Origin: Lytechinus variegatus
Taxonomy: Eukaryota > Echinodermata > Echinoidea > Temnopleuroida > Toxopneustidae
Length of the DNA: 64,000 bases
Assembly: GCF_018143015.1 (NCBI RefSeq)
Contig: NC_054741.1
Coordinates: 56,125,048 to 56,189,047, forward strand
Direction: 5' to 3'
The notes below the pieces were generated by a model that had not been told where the DNA came from, did no database searches, and saw only the letters and a list, made by a program, of their open reading frames with translations. Positions 12,401 to 21,400 of the stretch are shown here, in pieces; position 1 is the first letter of the stretch, and every line of letters begins with the position of its first letter. A program made the position numbers and the translations under genes.

Positions 12401-15400
12401 ACTGCATTTTTAATAGGATACATAACTCACCAATCAAAGTAATGCGAGCACAAAGTGCGAGCTAAAAAAATTGTGATATTCCAACCTAAAAACTGGACAT
12501 TCTAAGCATGTTTTGTGTGTAAACAGGAATAGAATGAGTTAAATAATTGATGCAAGTGCAGAAAGCGAGCCAAAAATTTGTGATATCCCAACCAGAAAAC
12601 ACCATTCTATACATTTTTGTAACCATGAACAGGATTACATGTAGTACTGTACTAAACAATAACTGATGTAAGCATGATTCAAAATTTGTGATTTTTAAAC
12701 CTAAAATAAAATGTATTATTTTTACTGTTAAAGAAGGTATTTCTTTTTGAAAAAGGGCAAAATCATTCTGAAAAAGGCATTTTTGACTTTGGAAAAAGAG
12801 GCATTTTTTCCTACAGGATTTTTTTTTTTTTGGGGGGGGGGGGGACAAGAGAGCACAGAGCGCAAGCTGAAATTTTCAAATGCTGACTTGAAAATGTGTC
12901 ATTTTTAGGATTCTTGCCAGTTTTCATGTTTTTTCTGCTTACAACCACTTTCAAATTTCAATTCTCATTTCTTGTATCTTCTACACCTATTTTACCTAAA
13001 AAAACAGAATAAAGAATACTTACAAAATAAAGTTATATTCAAAAGGATACAAAATAAATGGGGTGCACCCCATACCCTTAGTTGATTATTTCCTGAAACA
13101 TTTAATTATTAATAATTATTAATAATATTAATAATTATTAATCATATATCATTATTTTAATTAATCATTATTTCTTGAACCCACATTGACACAAAAACAA
13201 ATATGTTATTTCATTGAATTTTTTCCCCTTTGTTTTGTCAATCTGAGACACTAGACCCAAAACAAAATGTATACAATTTAGAAAAGATGTACTGCCTATC
13301 ATTATTAACTAATTCTGCAGTATGATCTGCCTTAGCAGCCACCCCCATCTTTCTTACGCCCTTACATGTTTCTCCTTACAATTTAGAAAAGATATGCTGC
13401 CTATCATTAACTAATTTTGCAGTATTTTCTGCCTAACCAGCCATGCCCATCTTTCTTACCCCCTTACATATTTCTCTCCCTTATCCTCTCTCTCTCTCTC
13501 TTCCCATTCCTCTTTCTTGTCTGTTTAGAAATATATCAGACCCCCCCAAAAAAAAATGAGAGAGAGGGAGAAGTTCCACCACCAAGAATAAACTTAAAAT
13601 AGGGGGATAAAGGAAAGGAAAATGTGGAGTAAATTTGATATTATTTTCAATACATACTGTCACAATCTTTCAAAAAAAGGCTTTTTTTATAGCAAGAGGG
13701 TGACAAATTTTGTTCGCTCGCTCGCTTCAATCGCTTTCAACTTTTTTGGCAGAAATTTTGTTCTATATGCCATGCTTGGCCCCTCTAAATTTTTGGCTCA
13801 TCATGCCATTGACATAGCCAATTTGGATATAACAAAATTAAAGTCTGTGTTCAAGTTTTCCAAATCTTTTCAGAATATAATTAAGACTTAAATCATTCTT
13901 GTTGGCTAAAGAAAATAATACAAGGAAAATCCTAATGGAATAGAAATCAACCTTGTTATAAATCATTCCTTAGAGTTAGCTATGTTTAAAGTATGAAAGT
14001 TGTCAAAATTGCAGTCAGATCTGTCAGAATTATTCCTTTCATCAAAGCACTATAATCTTGATCATAATCATTATCACTGTCATTATTATTAATATTGTCA
14101 TTATCATCATTAGTCATGATTACAACACATTACCAATTAATAGTTATTTTTCATCACTGCTGTTTTCTTTGTTACAATGTGATGATAATTCTTAATAATG
14201 ATGATTTAACAATTACAATCGATGACACAGCTAGTACACTTACTGCTGTTGCTACTGTTACTGGTAACTGGTAGTTTTGACCATTAGTGTCATTAAATAT
14301 ACAGAACAATTGAAACATTTATAATTACTTATATAAAACAAATGAAAGTACAAAATACAAAATGCCTTGAAAAAGCCTTGAAAATGCCTTGAAAATGCCT
14401 TGAAATTTCAAGGCTCAAAATCCTCAAGGCCAAGGCCCTCTCAAGGCCAAGGCTTGAATGTTCAAGGCCAAGGCTTTGAAAAAATAGGCCTTAAGGCACC
14501 TTAAGGCCAAGGCCGAGCATCAAGGCACTACAACACTGGTGTAAACAGAAAAATCAAAGAAATAGATCAACAAAAGTTAGAGAAAAATCGGACAAATAAT
14601 GAGAAAGTTATGAGCATTTGAATATTGCGATCACTAATGCTATGGAGATAGCAAATTGGCAATGCAATAAAGATGTGTGATGTCACTTGTGAACAACTCT
14701 CCTAATTACTTTAGTATATATTTCACTTGAATTGCCTCTTTTATCACATCTATCCATAGATCATGTGTTCTTTCTACATGAGGGCATGTATTACATATTT
14801 TTTAAGAATACATCATGGATAAAGAGTTTGTATCATCATTAGAAAAATCAAAAAGAGACATTTTGAGGGTATTTTATAGTCCACCAAAGGGAAAGTTGTT
14901 CATCAGTGACATCACACATCCTTGTCGCATTGCCAATGGGAGGATCTCCATAGCATTAGTGATTGCAATATTAAAATGCTCATAACTTTCTCATTATTTG
15001 TCCGATTTTTCTCAAACTTTCTTTATTCTTATTCTTTGATTTTTCTGTTTCTACACAAGTCTATTTGTTCCAAAGGTTTCATTCCCCTTTAACTTTCTTT
15101 CTCGGATCTGCAAATTATTGTGAAACACATCCAAATTAAGTTTGTTTGAGGGGGGCTGTCCAGGGGCCTGTTGCATGAAAGAAAACTCTTGCAATTTTTT
15201 TTTGCCACGGTTTTAAATATTTTATTGTCAATAGCATAATTTTGTTTGCTAGTGTTTTTGTTTATTTGCTACAGTTTTTTTTTGTGACAAAATTTTTATG
15301 CAACAGACCCCAGGAAATCATGAACAAAACACTAAACCTCCCCTCGCCATCACCAAAATAAAGATGCCCATCAAATCATGTTGTATATCTCCTTTGATTG

Positions 15401-18400
15401 AAATATTTTTACATTTCTCAAGGCAGGTTTTGTTTGTCAAATATACGTGTCCTGAAAATTATGAGCAAAAATGAAGAAAAAAGACGGTCACTCTCAAATT
15501 AATAAATAAATATCAAAACATGTCAAAGCTCTGTTAAAGGATGGTTTGGTGAACTACACATCCATCATTCACACTTGGATTTGCCATCAATTTCTGATTT
15601 TCATTGCAGGAGGAGCCGATAGAAATGCTGTGGTATTCAACAAGGATACAGAGCAAGTGACGGCCATCTTGAAAGGTCATACTAAGAAGGTCAACAATGT
15701 CATCTACCATCCTACAGAGGTATGAATTGCAAGGGAAATGAGAAAAAGATGAGAAAGTTTGACAAATTCCATCAGAAAAAGCCAGTTATGGACTGTCAAT
15801 GTTTTGATTTGTTATGTAATATACAAGCAGCCCCCCCATTTCAGTATATATAATTTATCTTTTTTTGTCATTTGCCATAAAACAAAGCATTAACAATACA
15901 TCAAAATAGGCTTGATGAAGACGGAAATAATATGTAATCTGTTAAGTAAAAGTGGAACAATTCTTTATGCAGAGATGCTAACTTGAAATTACAATCACAT
16001 AATATGTGCATATTTTTTCTTCCTCAAGGAAGGTGTAGGAGTTGGGTGTTTCAAGAAATTATTTTCAATCAATTGCAAATATTAATTGCATATTTGCAAT
16101 TGATAGGACAGTTCAGCTATATCATATCAAGTCAACCTTTCTGTTACATAAAGCAGACCCGGGGGGGGGGTCACAAAGAGTTAAGTGTGACTTAAAGTCA
16201 TACTTAAATGCTGATGCGCTCAGGATATATATCATGGAACCTTATTAATTAATTAAGATACAATAGACTTAAAGTGAATGTCCTCTTTGCATGATTAGAG
16301 GAATGAGACGATGCATTATATAGCCTACTGCTCGCAACTGAGAATTTAAGTGCGAATCTATGTCACACTTAAAATCTTTGTGAAACATCCTCCAGCAGTC
16401 CATTTGAAATTAATAATAATAATATAGGGTATTTATATTGCGCACATATCCACCTTGTTAGGTGCTCAAGGCGCTCCTATATTACCCGGCTAAGCTAGGC
16501 GTTCATAGCGCACACAGCTTTTTAAGGAATTACTTCCTACCGGTACCCATTTACCTCACCTGGGTTGAGTGCAGCACATTGTGAATCAGTTTCTTGCTGA
16601 AGGAAATTACGCCATGGCTGGGATTCGAACCCACGACCCTCTGTTTCAAAGTCTGAAGACTAATCCACTGGGCCACAACGCTCAAATGAGATATTTATGA
16701 TTTTGTTTTTCTTTTACTATCAATCTATTGCTATTGTTTTTGCACCGCTGCCTAAGTTACTTTAATTTGGCTTTGCACAGGTCTTTCACCATTTTCCACA
16801 TTTATTTTTTCCGCTGACAGGATGTTGTCTTCACCTCTTCGCCTGATGCTACCATCCGTATATGGCTTACCCAGAATGCATCTTGCACCCAGGTTGTACG
16901 CGCTCACGATGCCGCTGTGACCGGTCTCAGTCTCCATGCCACTGGAGACTTCCTACTCAGCTGTTCCGAGGATCGTCACTGGGCATTCTCTGACATAGCA
17001 ACAGGACGTGTCCTCACCAAAGTCTCTGATGATTCTGTCGGCCATGGTAAGATGGGCGAAACTTGCAAAACATTGCAGTTTTCTGCTTTCATTTCCTTTA
17101 GATTTGAGTAAATTAATGTATTTATTAATGACCAGGAGGTCGGGGTTCGAACCCTGGCTGCATCAGACCAAAAGACGTTAAAAGATGGGAGTTGCTGCTG
17201 CCCTGTTTGGCATTCAACAATTAAAGGTATAGAGCCTCATTGATCTGGCGCTGCACAGCAGCTACCAGCCCATGATCAATTGGGCAAAACAAATTTTCTG
17301 AGTATTTCATTTCTGGTGTCTATTTCGGAAATGAAATATGGATTTCAAGACTTTTTAAAGATTTTAAGATTTGCTATAATTTTAAAATGTTTATTGAATA
17401 TTGATTTTGTCAGAAAATAGTGCCGACTGAAAAAAACATTATTGATGATGAGGTTAAAAATAATTGATGTCGTTGATTTTTACACGTTACTGTTGTATAG
17501 TTTTCTCAAAAACCTGCTTGGGATCAAATGATTGATTCTTTTAAAAACTTTTGAACAATGCATTAGTGAAATTTGTAGTGGGGTTATTAATTTTGAGTAT
17601 GTGTGTGTTGCTAAAATCCCAGCTCTGACCTGTGCTCAGTTCCATCCCGACGGTCTTATCTTTGGGACTGGAACCGCTGACAGCGTCATCAAGATCTGGG
17701 ATCTCAAAGAATGCACCAACGTTGCCAACTTCCCTGGTCATTCCGGTCCCGTCACCGCTCTGGCCTTCTCAGAAAACGGTTACTACCTGGCTACGGCAGC
17801 CGATGACGCCATTGTCAAACTCTGGGATTTGCGTAAGCTCAAGAACTTCAAGAACATCACCCTGGATGACAACTACGAGGTCAGCTCTGTCTTTGTTTTT
17901 TTTTTTGAAGGGTGATCCGATCTTGGTAATGAAATGATTAGTGGGGAAAGGCGAATATTGAGAAAAACAGAGTAATTAAAGTTTGAATGAAAGCAGACTT
18001 TCGGCTTGTTGTGGAAAAAGTTACAATCAAATATGTTTTGTAAAGCAGAAGCATGCATCTAGGACTTGCATATGATTATCTGAGCAAGCCCCTGGAATGG
18101 ATATATTTATGCCTGGTCAAAATGAGATCACCGTAACAAGTGTTTATCTCAAATGGCAAAGTGAGTAGTTAGGTAGATTGTTAGGCACTACTCTCCTGTT
18201 TGCACTGTTCTCATTAGAAATTATCTTTAAAGACAGTTCTCTCAAAATAAAAGAGTTTTTCTCTAAGGCCTGTATTCATAGGAGTTGGTAGAGCGTCGGT
18301 CCAACAACCGGGAGGCTTGGAATTCAAAACCATCAGACTAGATCCTGTTTGGAATGGAATCCTTTAATTTTCTGCACACAATAAAGAGAAACATTATATT

Positions 18401-21400
18401 CATATTTACACTACCAGTCACAATTCTTTGACTCACTATTACCTGTTAAAACCAGGGGCCCGTTTCTCAACACCGTCTAACTTCTTGACTAAATCGGAGA
18501 TAGTGAGCTACTTGTCCGCTAACCGTTTCACGAAGCCCTCTTTACCAAGATCGGGTACAACAACCTCACTAAATATTTATGACACCTCCGAAACTGTCAT
18601 AACTTCTTTCTCAATGACGTAGTGGCATCACGTGGGTATACTATGACATGCAAAAGTGCCTAGCAGTTTTAAAATTATAATCTTACGTAATCAATCATAG
18701 AGGTTGTAATACATCACAAAACAAGTGGGATGATGCATTCAATGATAATTGTAATACAAAGACACTATAAAAACAGTTGGTAAAACACCAAAACCATTTA
18801 TTTTGAAATAGTGAAATAATTTGTTTGATAAAGATTCTACCACGTCAGGCCATCCATAACTGGACTTGTATTTGATGTTTTCAGACCCCTATTAACAGGT
18901 TGATAAATTCTATCTTTAATTTGTGCATATAATTTGTAAACTATATCGTATGTTTCTGTATCAAAGATTAAAAAAATGTTTCGTTAAACTTTATTTTGAT
19001 GACGTTTGACTGTATAATTATGATCTTTTTACAAAGAAAACCGTAATGGTTTACTTTCGTAAACTATTAAAATGGATATCCCGGGGGTACCCATCTCAAC
19101 TTCCACAAGTTATTTTTAGTCATGAAATGAATTATTCATAATTTAATTTTCTCAGCAATTGAATGCTCCATTCTTTATGGTCTGAGTATGTAAGATCCAT
19201 AATTCTCCTCTTCTATTATTTTGAAAAGATCTATTTCCCAATTCATCACAATATTTGCAATTTTGTCATGATTTTTCTTTTTGAAAATTATACTATTTTG
19301 TTACTAAGGCTACGTCTCGTCTACTCTTTTTACCGATAGTATCGATATCAAGGTATTCCAGTTAGGAAGCCTTTTGTGAAACAGGTTTAGTAAGATTGGA
19401 ACTAACTCCGTGGTTGGTGGATAAAGATATGACTAACTTGTCCAGGTATTGAGAAACGGGCCCCAGAGAGCAATAGATTCAGGGGACCGAATTTATTCTT
19501 TGGTTATAACAGGTAACAGTGAGTCAAAGAAGTTTGACTGGTAGTGTAAATTTTCACGCCAAATATCTTTCTATTTCAGAAATCTATATTTTCATACAGG
19601 TATCAGTTATTTATATTTCCATATCAGATATCTGTGTTTCTTTATCACATGTACATTTGAACTTATCAGTATCATTATTTTGCTCCCATCAATCATTTTA
19701 AGTGGCTTGTCTTGGGATCTGATATTTCCTAGTCAAGTTGATATGTATCCTTTTCTGTCCATGTAGAGTGGTTTCCCATGGGAGATTTGTCAATATTACT
19801 GGTACTTAACTTTTATTAGATAACCCATGTAATAAAAAAAAATATATATTAGCTTTGTGGATTTCGGCTATATTTTACTTTCAGATGATTGGGAAAATGA
19901 TATTGTAAAAGTATGAAAACAGGATAATAAAGGTTATTTCTTCAAGTTACATGTATTGCTGGGGTGTTAAAAAGTTTATGCAGGTGACTCACTCTACATA
20001 GGTCAAATCTTTTGGGACCAGAGAATTATGTTTGACTCGGTGAATTTTGACTTGGAAGAAATTATAAAAGCATGTTATGCATATTCTGGCCCGAGATAAC
20101 GCTCTGAGTTAAGGCAATTATTCGACGTGTGGAAGGTCGATGGAGTCTACTGTACGTGTATCACAATTTTTTTTTATTTTGAAGGCAACTCTGAAAAGCC
20201 ATATTCTAGAATTATGACAATGGTGGCATCGCCCTGTTGTCTGATGATAGTCTCCTGATTCCTATAGAAAAATCCTTTCAGGCAAAAATAACATTGCTAC
20301 TTACATTTATGTCTCTAAAATCAAGCTTTTCCTGAGCTGTCCTCCAAATTTTCAAATATGATGATGTTTTAAAACCCCATCAATGAAACACCAATGGGTC
20401 ATCAAAAGCAAGTCAAGGATCATTTGTTGTTTTCTAAAGTTGGCTAATGCATTAGTTTTACAAGAATGAATATTTGTCATTTTAAGTAATGGTTACTACC
20501 CTAAACTTTCCTCATGAAAATTGATCAAAATTTGGGTAATACAGGCTGTATACAAGCTATTCAACCTTCCTGATGATTTATCAGGTTACAAGCTTGTGTG
20601 TCCTTTTTATATTCTGTCATGAAATTTCATTTAAATTTTCTACTCTTAAAAAATCAATATATAGTTTCGGTAAGTAGTTATGTGGTTATCTGTTAAAACC
20701 ACCACCTTGAATGTATTGCTCATTCTCATTGTTCAAGTTCAGCTGTAAGTCCATCTATGATGTGTTTTAATGAATCAATATTTTTAAAAATGATTTCTCT
20801 CATGTTCATTTGACACGAGCTGATGATCTTGTCTGCTTTTTATTTTGTGATATCTTATGTTTCATTATGCCTACCATCTTATTTGATCTTATCTGTATTT
20901 TCTTATCCCATCTTATCTTTAATATCTTTAGATCAAATCATTGACCTTTGACCAGAGCGGTTCCTACCTAGCCGTAGCAGGCACTGATCTACGTGTGTTC
21001 CTCTGTAAACAATGGCAGGAGCTAGCCGTCTTTACAGGTATGAATCAACTTCATTCAGATATACCGATGATATGATCATCAAACTGAGGAATAGAATTTA
21101 AAGTAGTGCAATAGAGTAAAACTCTATGGCCCCAATTCACAAAGGTGGTTTTTAAAACCACCAGTTGAACCCATGGTTTATGCAAATTTCCTGTATGAAT
21201 TATGCTTATTTACCGCGTATATTTAAAAATGTCCAATGCTGTTGAGCGCTTTCTTCAAAGTACGCCAAATTGACGCCTGTTGCCATGGTTGAGTACGCTA
21301 TTTTACTCCCGAGTCCTCTGTTTGAAGAGTGGACTCATGAATAAAATAGCATGGATAACCAAGGCAATAGGGGTGTATCACATACAAGTATTACTTTTAA

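Larger units (their letters stand above)
11078..15609 (+). other. PRPF19 intron 6
   Basis: 4,532 bp, the longest intron, gtaagt...ttgcag. It is dominated by a hAT-like element (11577-14538) nested in a roughly 600-bp palindromic MITE (11531-15092), followed by a 149-bp fold-back element (15163-15311). Confidence 0.9.
15720..16820 (+). other. PRPF19 intron 7
   Basis: 1,101 bp, gtatga...gacag. It contains a small fold-back element (about 16150-16392) and a SINE in reverse orientation (16411-16683). Nothing recognised in 15720-16149. Confidence 0.88.
17880..20931 (+). other. PRPF19 intron 9
   Basis: 3,052 bp, gtcagc...ctttag. It contains a tRNA-like SINE (about 18278-18350) and two nested fold-back elements (18405-19550 with 18455-19464 inside). 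Positions 19551-20931 are AT-rich and show nothing recognisable. Confidence 0.88.

Noticed and set aside
12486..12848. - strand 120-codon frame starting with Pro/Lys runs
   Set aside because: The start comes from poly-C/poly-A; the rest lies in the AT-rich interior of the hAT-like element with no transposase motif.
16621..16683. Possible functional tRNA gene (good A and B boxes)
   Set aside because: The head does not fold into a full cloverleaf by eye and is followed by a SINE body and (ATT)n tail.
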